Source of the DNA: Candidatus Uhrbacteria bacterium
Lineage (GTDB): Bacteria > Patescibacteriota > Patescibacteriia > UBA9934 > GWF2-40-263
Direction of reading: 5' to 3'
DNA length: 37,586 bases
Assembly (NCBI GenBank): GCA_016219925.1
Contig: JACRJU010000013.1
Location: 64,980-102,565 of the forward strand
Under the pieces are notes generated by a model. It made no database searches. It saw only the letters and a list, made by a program, of their open reading frames with translations, and was not told the origin of the DNA. Below, in pieces: positions 9,029 through 17,517 of this stretch. Both the position numbers and the translations under genes were made by a program. Numbering within the stretch: position 1 is the stretch's first letter; each line of letters begins with the position of its first letter.

Positions 9029-11070
9029 TTTATGTTCGCTTTTTTGGAATTTTGATTTGTTTGAGCCTGCTTTTTGGAGCGGTTGTTTCTGCGCGCGCCT
9101 CGCAAACGCTGGATGATCCGTATCTATCCGAACAGTGGTATTTGGATGCGATTCACGCCAAAGAAACCCAAACGACGGTTTTTTCTGGGTTGCCGGTTAT
9201 TGTGGCTGTGCTCGACGCCGGGTTTGATTTGGATCATCCCGATTTGATCGGACAGTATTGGAAAAACGAAAAAGAAATTCCAAACAATGGCAAGGATGAT
9301 GATGGCAACGGATTTGACGATGATGTTCAGGGTTGGGATTTTGTGGACAGTGATCCAGATCCATCTCCTGTCCTTGCCGAGCCTTTTAATGACACGGTTG
9401 TGTCCCATGGAACCGTGATTGCTGGGATCATCGCTGCTGCCGCGTATAACCACGAGGGTATTGTCGGGATGAGCCCGCAGGCAAAAATCATGCCGTTGCG
9501 GATTCTTAATGAGCATGGCGCTGGATCCACTTTTGATGTGCGTCAGGCGATGGTCTATGCCGTTAACAACGGAGCGCAAGTCATCAATTTAAGCTTCACA
9601 TCGGACCAACCGGACGAATCTTTGCGCAAAACGATGGAATGGGCCGTAGATCAAGGAATCGTTATTGTGACGGCCGTAGGAAACGGAAACCGCAATTTGA
9701 ATGAGAAGCCAACATACCCATCGTGTTTTGACGCTCATACAGCGCGCGAGCTTGTGCTCGCTGTCGCCGCGGGTGATCGTCTTCACAAAAAAGCGACCTT
9801 TTCAAATTTTGGCGCTGACTGCACGGATGTCGTGGCTCCCGGAACAGATGTTTTTTCTACGGTTTATCAGGACACCAGTAAACTTATCACTTCGACCGCG
9901 TATGCTTCCCCGTGGGAAGGCACTTCGATCGCGGCACCGATGGTCAGTGCGGCTGTGGCCGTTTTGAAAGCCGTCTATCCATCTCTCACTCCAGAACAGG
10001 TGATGCTTTCCATTAAGCTCTCGGTTGATCCGGTGAATGAATCATCCGTGGAAGCCCGCAAACATTTAGGTGCGGGATGGCTGAATGTCGCGCGCGCGCT
10101 TGAAGCCGCAACGGTGTTTGCCCATGACCGGCCCGTGCGATCTCATACTTCCATTAAACCATCCGGTTCGTTTGTGGTTGCCCAGGGCAGAGGATATGAA
10201 CCGCGCGTTGTGCGCGTGGATGCCCACGGCAAAGAGCTGGTTTCTTTCTTGGCATACGCCCATCGGTTTCGCGGAGGGGTTTCGATTGCGGTGGGTGATG
10301 TCACAGGCGATGGCGTTGAAGAGATTATCACGGGCGCGCGTAAAGGGGGTGGTCCGCAAGTGCGCGTGTTTGATTTGAACGGTCAGGTGTTGTCGCAATT
10401 TTTTGCGGATGATCCTTCCGATCGCGGAGGAATTCTCGTGGGAGCGGCTGATACGGATGGAGATGGGACGGCAGAAATTTTTGTGACGCCGGAATCCAAT
10501 GGCACGGGAGAAGTCAAGGTGTTCAATCGGCTCGGACAACTTCAAGGATTGTTGAGGCCGTTCGGTCGTCTCACCGGTCAGATTCATCTGGCGTTTGGAA
10601 ATATGGATGATGATTCTCCGCAAGAGCTTATCGCCCTATGGGATCATAATCCGATTCCAGCTGTTCGCATTTTGGATGGCAACGGTCGGTATGTCCGCGA
10701 GTTCCAAATCCCTGCATTTCTCGCTAACGCGTCGGTCGCTTCAGGAGACATGAGCGGCGATGGCAAGGATGATGTGGTGCTTGGAGCTCCTGCGGGTCGC
10801 GGGCCTTCCGTGCAAGTCTATTCGGCTCTTGGCGAACGCGGCGTGTATTTCACGGCTTATACCCCGGGATTCCACGGGGGAGTCACGGCGTGTGTGGGGG
10901 ACGTTGATCAAAACGGCCGAGCGGAAATTTATACGACTCCTGGCGTAGGTGGCGGCCCGCATGTGCGTATTTTTAATCAAGACGGTCAGGCGATCGGTGG
11001 GTTTTTCCCGTTTGATTCTTCCAATCGTTCCGGCGCGACCTGCGCCCTTTGGCATCTTCCTTCTTTATGA
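9016..11070 (+). CDS. Secreted subtilisin-like serine protease (S8) with C-terminal FG-GAP repeats
   Basis: Catalytic motifs VAVLDAGFDLDHPDL, SHGTVIAGIIAA and GTSIAAPMVSAA; FG-GAP repeats (GDVTGDGVEEIITGARKGGGPQVRVF...). Start at 9004 or 9016; the ORF track opens at 8977. Confidence 0.9.
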   Translation: MQASVYVRFFGILICLSLLFGAVVSARASQTLDDPYLSEQWYLDAIHAKETQTTVFSGLPVIVAVLDAGFDLDHPDLIGQYWKNEKEIPNNGKDDDGNGFDDDVQGWDFVDSDPDPSPVLAEPFNDTVVSHGTVIAGIIAAAAYNHEGIVGMSPQAKIMPLRILNEHGAGSTFDVRQAMVYAVNNGAQVINLSFTSDQPDESLRKTMEWAVDQGIVIVTAVGNGNRNLNEKPTYPSCFDAHTARELVLAVAAGDRLHKKATFSNFGADCTDVVAPGTDVFSTVYQDTSKLITSTAYASPWEGTSIAAPMVSAAVAVLKAVYPSLTPEQVMLSIKLSVDPVNESSVEARKHLGAGWLNVARALEAATVFAHDRPVRSHTSIKPSGSFVVAQGRGYEPRVVRVDAHGKELVSFLAYAHRFRGGVSIAVGDVTGDGVEEIITGARKGGGPQVRVFDLNGQVLSQFFADDPSDRGGILVGAADTDGDGTAEIFVTPESNGTGEVKVFNRLGQLQGLLRPFGRLTGQIHLAFGNMDDDSPQELIALWDHNPIPAVRILDGNGRYVREFQIPAFLANASVASGDMSGDGKDDVVLGAPAGRGPSVQVYSALGERGVYFTAYTPGFHGGVTACVGDVDQNGRAEIYTTPGVGGGPHVRIFNQDGQAIGGFFPFDSSNRSGATCALWHLPSL

Positions 11071-12671
11071 TGAAACGTTGGCTCTTTTCGATCTTCTTGC
11101 TGTTCATTGCGGTACCAGTATCTGCCATGACACCCAACGATCCGTTGTTTGAACGGCAGTGGTATTTAAATAAAATCGGAGCGTCGAACGCATGGGATCA
11201 GACCACAGGGTCATCAGATATTATCGTGGCCGTTTTGGATACGGGGTTCGATATGGATCATCCAGATTTGATCAACAACGTTTGGACGAATGCGGGCGAA
11301 GTGCTTGGGGATGGCATCGACAACGACAACAACGGCTACGTGGACGATGTTCATGGGTATGACTTCGTGGGCGACGATGGGGATCCGATTCCTGATCGCG
11401 ACTTGCCGATTGATCGCGAAGCGGCGGCGCATGGCACCATGATTGCGGGTATTATCGGAGCTTCGGGGAATAACGGGGTGGGCATTGCGGGTCTTAATTG
11501 GCACGTTCGACTGATGAATGTGCGCATTCTCAATAACGAAGGGAGCGGGGACTCGATTGCGGCCAAGGAGGCGATTGAATACGCCGTACACAATGGCGCG
11601 CGTGTGATCAACTTAAGCTTTACCGGTTTTGCGGTGGATCCCTCATTTAAGGACGCGCTTCGAAAAGCGTATGAAGCGGGGGTGGTCATTGTGGCGGCGG
11701 TAGGAAACACAAAAAATGGAGGCATTAATGTGGACGACAAACCGATTTATCCGGCGTGTCACGGAGATCGTCCGGATGAAGATTGGGTGATTGGAGTCGG
11801 GGCGTCAAATTCAGATGATGTGAAATCGGATTTTTCCAATTATGGGTCTACCTGTACGGATCTTTCCGCTCCAGGTGAACAAATAACCAGCACAACCTAT
11901 CAGGATGATACCTGGAGTCCTTTTGTAAAAAGTTATTATGAAACCGGATGGTCGGGAACATCCATGGCCGTGCCCATGGTGTCCGGCGCGCTCGCGCTTT
12001 TGTTGAGTGTTTATCCATTGCTAACGCCAGCCGACTTGGAAACCATTTTGCGGCTTTCGGTTGATCCCATAAGTTCGAGCGGGGATGCGTTGGGCAAAGT
12101 TGGCGCCGGCCGTTTGAACGTGGCTCACGCTCTTGCGTTGGTTCCAACGTTTGCAAAAACTTTGACGCCCGCCGCCGCACACCCCGCGATTCCCGAGACC
12201 GCGCCCGGTGCACTCATCAAGCTCGCGTGTCAGGGACAGAGCGCTATGGATGATCCCTGTCGCGCGGTCTATTACTATGCGACCGATGGGAAGCGCCACG
12301 CGTTTTCCAACGAACGTGTCTTCTTCAGTTGGTACACGGATTTTTCTTCTGTGATGGAAGTGTCGAAAAGTTCTCTTTCCGCTCTGCCGCTTGGAAAAAA
12401 CGTCACCTATCATCCGGGCACGCGTCTCGTAAAATTCCAAAGTGTTCCGACCGTCTATGCGGTTTCAAAAGGGGGAGTGCTTCGGCCCATTCCTCATGAA
12501 TCGATTGCGCAGGCGTGGTACGGCATGGAATGGAATAAACAGGTCGATGACATCGCTGACGTTTTTTTTGGAAACTATAAACAAGGCACCGCCATTGCTT
12601 CCAGCATCGATTATGATCCCGCGACCGCGCGCGCGTCCGTTTCTTCCATTTCCGATAATTTCACCCCGTGA
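11067..12671 (+). CDS. Secreted subtilisin-like serine protease (S8), paralogue of the preceding gene, with C-terminal shared surface domain
   Basis: VAVLDTGFDMDHPDL, AHGTMIAGIIGASGNN and GTSMAVPMVSGALALL. C-terminus LIKLACQGQSAMDDPCRAVYYYATDGKRHAFSNERVFFSWY... ATGA overlap with upstream stop. Confidence 0.9.
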   Translation: MMKRWLFSIFLLFIAVPVSAMTPNDPLFERQWYLNKIGASNAWDQTTGSSDIIVAVLDTGFDMDHPDLINNVWTNAGEVLGDGIDNDNNGYVDDVHGYDFVGDDGDPIPDRDLPIDREAAAHGTMIAGIIGASGNNGVGIAGLNWHVRLMNVRILNNEGSGDSIAAKEAIEYAVHNGARVINLSFTGFAVDPSFKDALRKAYEAGVVIVAAVGNTKNGGINVDDKPIYPACHGDRPDEDWVIGVGASNSDDVKSDFSNYGSTCTDLSAPGEQITSTTYQDDTWSPFVKSYYETGWSGTSMAVPMVSGALALLLSVYPLLTPADLETILRLSVDPISSSGDALGKVGAGRLNVAHALALVPTFAKTLTPAAAHPAIPETAPGALIKLACQGQSAMDDPCRAVYYYATDGKRHAFSNERVFFSWYTDFSSVMEVSKSSLSALPLGKNVTYHPGTRLVKFQSVPTVYAVSKGGVLRPIPHESIAQAWYGMEWNKQVDDIADVFFGNYKQGTAIASSIDYDPATARASVSSISDNFTP

Positions 12672-12722
12672 TGATCAGAGGCCCTTCTAGCCCTTGAGCG
12701 CATTTGATAAAATAACCCTACT

Positions 12723-13739
12723 ATGCAAGTTCCAACCACATTTTCTCAAAAGAATATCCTTATTACTGGCGGAGCCGGGTTTATTGGGTCGCATTTGTGC
12801 GAACGAATGCTTAAAGATGGCCATCGGGTGATTTGCCTCGACAATTTCGCGACCAGCAAACCCCAGAACATTAATTCCTTACTGCAACATCCGTCGTTTA
12901 GATTCATCCGCATGGATGTCAACGAGTCGTTCAGTCTGGATCGTTTTTCAGAACTTGCCGCGTTCAAATTACCGTTTCAGGGGATCCAAGAGATTTATCA
13001 TTTCGCTTGTCCGACTTCTATCAAGCAATTTGATCAATACAAAATCCAGACACTCCTCTCCAATTCGATCGGCAACTACCATGTGCTCGAACTTGCAAAA
13101 AAATATCGTGCCAAAATTTTATTGGCGTCGAGTTCCGTAGTGTACGGCGAGCGCAAAGAAGGAACGCAGAGTGTGACGGAAGAGGATGTGGGAGTGGTGC
13201 CGCATTTGTCGCCACGTGCCTGTTATGACGAAGGAAAGCGATTTTCCGAAACAATGTTTGAAACGTATCGACAAGTGCACGGTTTGGATATCCGCATCGC
13301 GCGCATTTTCCGCACGTATGGACCGCGCATGCCGTTATTTGATGGACACCTGATTCCGGATTTTATTTTGAACGCTCTGGACGGGAAGGACCTGGTACTT
13401 TATGGTGGCAAAGATTTCCGCACTTCGCTGGTGTTTGTGACCGATGTGATTGATGGATTGACGCGCCTCATGGAGGCTCCACAAGATCCCGGTCCGACGA
13501 ATTTGGGCAGCGAGCAAGATGTCTCCACGAAGGAAGTCGCAGAAAAAATTATCGCCATGACCGCTTCAAGTTCGAAAGTGGTGGAAGGGGAGAATTTTGC
13601 CTTTTTGTCAGAACTTGCTTTGCCGCGCATTGATCGCGCCAAAGAGTTGGGATGGTTTCCGCTCGTGCGATTGGAAGATGGACTCGAACGCACGATTGAA
13701 TACATGAAGGCGAACAAAATATTGTTGACGGCGCTGTAA
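12723..13739 (+). CDS. NAD-dependent nucleotide-sugar epimerase/dehydratase (extended SDR; UDP-glucuronate decarboxylase-like)
   Basis: ILITGGAGFIGSHLCERMLKDGHRVICLDNF; SSSVVYGE; YDEGKRFSE (YxxxK). Confidence 0.85.
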   Translation: MQVPTTFSQKNILITGGAGFIGSHLCERMLKDGHRVICLDNFATSKPQNINSLLQHPSFRFIRMDVNESFSLDRFSELAAFKLPFQGIQEIYHFACPTSIKQFDQYKIQTLLSNSIGNYHVLELAKKYRAKILLASSSVVYGERKEGTQSVTEEDVGVVPHLSPRACYDEGKRFSETMFETYRQVHGLDIRIARIFRTYGPRMPLFDGHLIPDFILNALDGKDLVLYGGKDFRTSLVFVTDVIDGLTRLMEAPQDPGPTNLGSEQDVSTKEVAEKIIAMTASSSKVVEGENFAFLSELALPRIDRAKELGWFPLVRLEDGLERTIEYMKANKILLTAL

Positions 13740-13760
13740 GCCAATCACGGTCTGGTTTAA

Positions 13761-14077
13761 CGGCGTGTGAGCGGGGCCGGTCGCACGCCGGCCAGTGGGG
13801 GCCCGGCTGGCCATTTCCCCATCCGTGCTCGCAAGCTGCGCGCGGATGGGGGCCCCATGGCCGCCGCCCCACTGGCTGATTGCTCATTCGTTTGCCACTC
13901 GCTTGTTTGGTGATGAACGATTGATCTTGTTATGGCTTGCAGGCGTCGAGGTGCGATGATCTGAACACAGGGGAATCACGGGAGGAACCCTATGGATTCA
14001 CCTGTGTGCATGTCATCACATCAACGGATTCTTCGCCGGCGGTTGGATGTAGCAACAGGGTTTCCTGTCCTCTTTTT
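13761..14077 (+). ncRNA. Candidate structured non-coding RNA region
   Basis: Hairpin A 13761-13790 (10 bp, one U.G); B 13791-13876 (about 29 bp in total); D 13965-14007; E 14018-14050; F 14055-14068 followed by CCTCTTTTT. No convincing ORF. Confidence 0.5.
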
Positions 14078-14107
14078 CCAATCTCCACGTCATCCATGTT
14101 GATGGAG

Positions 14108-14186
14108 AGAGATTGAGTCATGATGTCGAAGGGAACAACGGCGACAAGTCCGTTGGCCCGGAGACATCATGACTCAATCTCTTTTG
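14108..14186 (+). ncRNA. Structured RNA element, copy 1: 20-bp outer stem enclosing conserved 35-nt core, followed by TTTT
   Basis: AGAGATTGAGTCATGATGTC - GAAGGGAACAACGGCGACAAGTCCGTTGGCCCGGA - GACATCATGACTCAATCTCT TTT. Core is shared with 30455-30489. Confidence 0.75.
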
Positions 14187-14208
14187 ACCCAGCGATATCT
14201 TATTGTCT

Positions 14209-14874
14209 ATGAAACTGATCGCCGTTATCCCTGCCTACAACGAAGAACAAACTCTAGCCGATGTGCTCAAGCGCGCGCGGCCTTTTGTGGATGGTTTGAT
14301 TGTTGTGGATGATGGATCCCGTGATCGAACAAGTGATATCGCTCGGACACAAGGGGCGGTGGTTGTTCGTCATGTGATCAATCGTGGCTTGGGTGCTGCT
14401 TTGGGAACAGGCTTCGCTTTTGCTCTGCGTTGCGGAGCGGACGCCGTGGTCACCTTCGATGCCGATGGTCAACACAACCCAGAAGAGATTTCGGCGTTTG
14501 TTTGTGCTCTTGAGAAAGGGGCAGATGTGGTGATTGGTTCACGCATGATGAAGTGTTTGGGGATGCCGTGGTATCGACAAGTGGCGAACGTTCTTGGAAA
14601 TCTCGTGACGCTCGGTTTATTTGGCGCATGGGTGACCGACAGTCAAAGCGGTTTTCGCGCACTCACGGCGTATGCGCTTCGGACCATTCAGCTCAAAACA
14701 GACCACATGGAAGTTTCCTCCGAACTTATTGCAGAGGCACGTCGTCATCGCTTGCGCCTCGCAGAAGTGCCGATCACCGCGATCTATACAGACTACTCGC
14801 TTTCCAAAGGCCAAAGCTTTTCAACAGGCATCAAAACCCTCATCAAACTGATCGTTCGAAGGATAACACAATAG
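14209..14874 (+). CDS. Family 2 glycosyltransferase (polyprenyl-phosphate hexosyltransferase/DPM1-like)
   Basis: MKLIAVIPAYNEEQTLADVLKR...LIVVDDGSRDRTSDIA...VTFDADGQHNPEEI. Confidence 0.88.
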   Translation: MKLIAVIPAYNEEQTLADVLKRARPFVDGLIVVDDGSRDRTSDIARTQGAVVVRHVINRGLGAALGTGFAFALRCGADAVVTFDADGQHNPEEISAFVCALEKGADVVIGSRMMKCLGMPWYRQVANVLGNLVTLGLFGAWVTDSQSGFRALTAYALRTIQLKTDHMEVSSELIAEARRHRLRLAEVPITAIYTDYSLSKGQSFSTGIKTLIKLIVRRITQ

Positions 14875-14877
14875 GAT

Positions 14878-15237
14878 ATGTCTCTCATTCAGATTTTCAT
14901 CGGGCTATTCGCCGCGTTCGCCATCACGCGCGCCGTCCGTCAGTTTCGCTCCGGCGCTCTGACTATTTTGTGGCTATTTGTTTGGGTGATTTTTTGGATC
15001 GCGCTTGCCGCTCTCGCGCTTACCCCACAGATCGCAGATCGCGTTGCCGCGACGCTCGGCGTGGGACGCGGTGTGGACGTTCTTATCTACATCGCGATCA
15101 TAGCATTGTTCTATTTGGTCTTCCGAGTGTTTGTAAAGATCGAACAGGTCGAGCATGAGATCACCGGACTGGTGCGCAAACTTGCGCTTGAGGAGACAGA
15201 TGAGCAACGCTCGCCCATCAAAAAAGATTCCCTATGA
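14878..15237 (+). CDS. DUF2304-family small membrane protein
   Basis: Three hydrophobic segments and C-terminal FVKIEQVEHEITGLVRKLAL; directly follows a GT2 gene, as DUF2304 genes often do. Confidence 0.75.
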   Translation: MSLIQIFIGLFAAFAITRAVRQFRSGALTILWLFVWVIFWIALAALALTPQIADRVAATLGVGRGVDVLIYIAIIALFYLVFRVFVKIEQVEHEITGLVRKLALEETDEQRSPIKKDSL

Positions 15238-16295
15238 TGCCCAAAGTTGCCATCGTGTATCTTTCTTATAACGGGATAAAATATTTGGATGAGGTGATCG
15301 CCGCTCTTCGGGTTCTTGATTATCCGAAGGATCGCCTCGAACTCATTTTTGTTGACAATGCGTCCGCAGATGGCAGTCAGGAATATTTGCGAGGGGTGGA
15401 AGGGATCACCTATTTTGGCAATGACAAAAATTTGGGATTCGCAGAAGGCAACAATATTGGCGTCGAACATGCGCTTTTGCACGGAGCCGATTACGTCTTT
15501 TTGCACAATAATGATTTGAAACTCGCTCCCGACGCCATCACAAAAGCCGTTGCTCTGGCCGAATCCGATCCAGCGATCGGCAGTGTCCAATCGCTCATGC
15601 TGTTTTGGAAGCGGCCGGAAATCATCAACTCAACCGGAGGCATGGTGCACTTTTTGGGATTTGGGTTTGTACGCGATAATGGGAAGTCGCTCACGCAGAT
15701 TCACCTCACAGACGGGGAAGAGATTGCTTATGCGAGCGGTGCGGCGGTTCTGTATCGAGCATCGGTTTTACAGCAGGTTGGTTTGCTTGATCCGTTTTTG
15801 TTCTTGTATCACGAAGATTTGGAACTGGGCTGGCGCATTCGGCTGGCGGGATATCGAAACGTTTTATCGGTACAATCACGGGCGTTTCATGATTATGAAT
15901 TTAAGCGATCGGTCAAAAAATTTTTTTGGATGGAGCGCAACCGTTGGCTTGTGCATTTCTCGCACTTGCGATGGGGGACTCTGCTTTTGCTCCTCCCGTT
16001 TTTGCTTGTGATGGAACCGCTCCTGATTTTGTTTGCGTTCAAAGGCGGATGGCTTAAAGAGAAGGGATTGGTGTATGTGAGTCTCTTGAGTCCGCGGTGT
16101 TGGGTTTATGTGGCGCGCAAACGTCGGGAATCGCGCGCGATCCGGCGCGTGAGCGATGGGCACATCGTCTCGTTGTTCACCAGCAAGATTGAACATCAAG
16201 AAACCTCCAGTTTCATCGTGACCCATATCGGAAATCCCCTTCTGACAGCGGTGTGGGGAATTTTGCGACTTTGGATTAAAAAAGGAGGGTGGTGA
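15234..16295 (+). CDS. Family 2 glycosyltransferase (rhamnosyltransferase-like)
   Basis: VAIVYLSYNGIKYLDEVIAAL...LIFVDNASADGSQEYL...NLGFAEGNNIGV...LDPFLFLYHEDLELGWRIRLAGY. Confidence 0.88.
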   Translation: MMPKVAIVYLSYNGIKYLDEVIAALRVLDYPKDRLELIFVDNASADGSQEYLRGVEGITYFGNDKNLGFAEGNNIGVEHALLHGADYVFLHNNDLKLAPDAITKAVALAESDPAIGSVQSLMLFWKRPEIINSTGGMVHFLGFGFVRDNGKSLTQIHLTDGEEIAYASGAAVLYRASVLQQVGLLDPFLFLYHEDLELGWRIRLAGYRNVLSVQSRAFHDYEFKRSVKKFFWMERNRWLVHFSHLRWGTLLLLLPFLLVMEPLLILFAFKGGWLKEKGLVYVSLLSPRCWVYVARKRRESRAIRRVSDGHIVSLFTSKIEHQETSSFIVTHIGNPLLTAVWGILRLWIKKGGW

Positions 16296-16297
16296 TA

Positions 16298-16341
16298 AGA
16301 TCTCTGCAAAAGTCGCAAGATCGCGACTTTTGCAGAGATCT
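16298..16341. repeat. Perfect 19-bp inverted repeat with 6-nt loop
   Basis: AGATCTCTGCAAAAGTCGC-AAGATC-GCGACTTTTGCAGAGATCT; fills the intergenic gap. Confidence 0.9.
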
Positions 16342-16344
16342 CAT

Positions 16345-17517
16345 ATGAGACCTCCTTCTCTCACCATCGCCCAAATCGTTTGTACCTATCCGCCCTATCG
16401 AGGTGGCATGGGACAGGTTGCGTTTGAATATACGACGCGGCTTCGCGCGCGCGGACATCGCGTGCACGTGTTCACAAACAAGCATGCTGTTTCTGTTGAA
16501 GATCCGGAGTGGATTCACCGTTTGCCAAGCGTGTTGCATGTCGGCAACGCCGGAGTTCTACCATCGCTGTATCGTCGGCTAAGCGGGTTTGATATTGTCC
16601 ATTTACACTATCCTTTTTATGGAGGCGCCGAGCCAGTCATTGTGCGCAAAGCCATGCGCCACGATCAAGGGTTGGTGCTGACTTACCACATGGATGCGAC
16701 CGCCGGGGGCATCAAAGGAGCCTTGTTTAGCGCGCATCGCCGTGTGCTCCTGCCGTGGATTATTGGACGTTCCGACCGCATTCTGGCCAGCAGTGATGAT
16801 TACATTCGCACATCAGCCATTGCAGAGATAGATGGGGCTTTGGACCGTGTGGAGATCCATCCGTTCGGGATCGACCTCAATCGTTTCCATCCGGGAAAGG
16901 AAGACGGATTCAAGCGGAAGCTCACCATTCGCACGGATGTCCCGACGTTGTTGTTTGTTGGGGGATTGGATAGCGCGCATCATTTCAAAGGGGTTCCTGT
17001 TTTGATCGAGGCCATCGCTCAACTGGCAGGAAAATCTTTTCAACTCCTCATCGTGGGTGATGGGAATTTGCGTCCGAGCTTTGAGGCAACGGTGCGCGCG
17101 CGCGGGTTGAACGACCGTGTGCATTTTCTCGGCAATGTGGCAGATCGCGATTTGCCTTCAGTCTACCGATGTGCCGACATCCATCTTTTTCCTTCCACGC
17201 GTCGGGCGGAAGCGTTTGGTTTGGTGGCGCTTGAAGCGGCGGCGACAGGGATTCCGACGATCGCTTCTAATCTCCCCGGCGTACGGACGGTCGTGCAGGA
17301 TGGCAATACAGGTTTGCTGGTTCCTCCAGAGGATGTGAATGAGCTTACGCGAGCCATAACATTGTTGATCGAACAACCGGAAATCCGCGCGCGCTTTGGA
17401 CTTGCGGCGCGCGCCATGGCCCAGCAACGTTTTGCTTGGGATCCCTTTATGGATCGGCTCGAGCAAACGTATCGCAGTGTGATGGATCAACAAAGCGCGC
17501 GTTTTTATCCCGTATGA
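16345..17517 (+). CDS. Family 4 glycosyltransferase
   Basis: ADIHLFPSTRRAEAFGLVALEAAATGIPTIASNLPGVRTVVQDGNTGLLVPPEDVNEL. Confidence 0.9.
   Translation: MRPPSLTIAQIVCTYPPYRGGMGQVAFEYTTRLRARGHRVHVFTNKHAVSVEDPEWIHRLPSVLHVGNAGVLPSLYRRLSGFDIVHLHYPFYGGAEPVIVRKAMRHDQGLVLTYHMDATAGGIKGALFSAHRRVLLPWIIGRSDRILASSDDYIRTSAIAEIDGALDRVEIHPFGIDLNRFHPGKEDGFKRKLTIRTDVPTLLFVGGLDSAHHFKGVPVLIEAIAQLAGKSFQLLIVGDGNLRPSFEATVRARGLNDRVHFLGNVADRDLPSVYRCADIHLFPSTRRAEAFGLVALEAAATGIPTIASNLPGVRTVVQDGNTGLLVPPEDVNELTRAITLLIEQPEIRARFGLAARAMAQQRFAWDPFMDRLEQTYRSVMDQQSARFYPV

Noticed and set aside
13549-13887. Minus-strand 112-aa ORF in the GC-rich hairpin region
   Set aside because: Mostly overlaps the 3' end of the SDR gene in antisense and the inverted repeat; low-complexity Pro/Arg/His composition.
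13761-14200. Possible RNase P RNA, tmRNA or SRP RNA
   Set aside because: I could not find the conserved core sequences of these RNAs, for example the RNase P P4 strands or the SRP GGAA tetraloop domain; only generic hairpins are seen.
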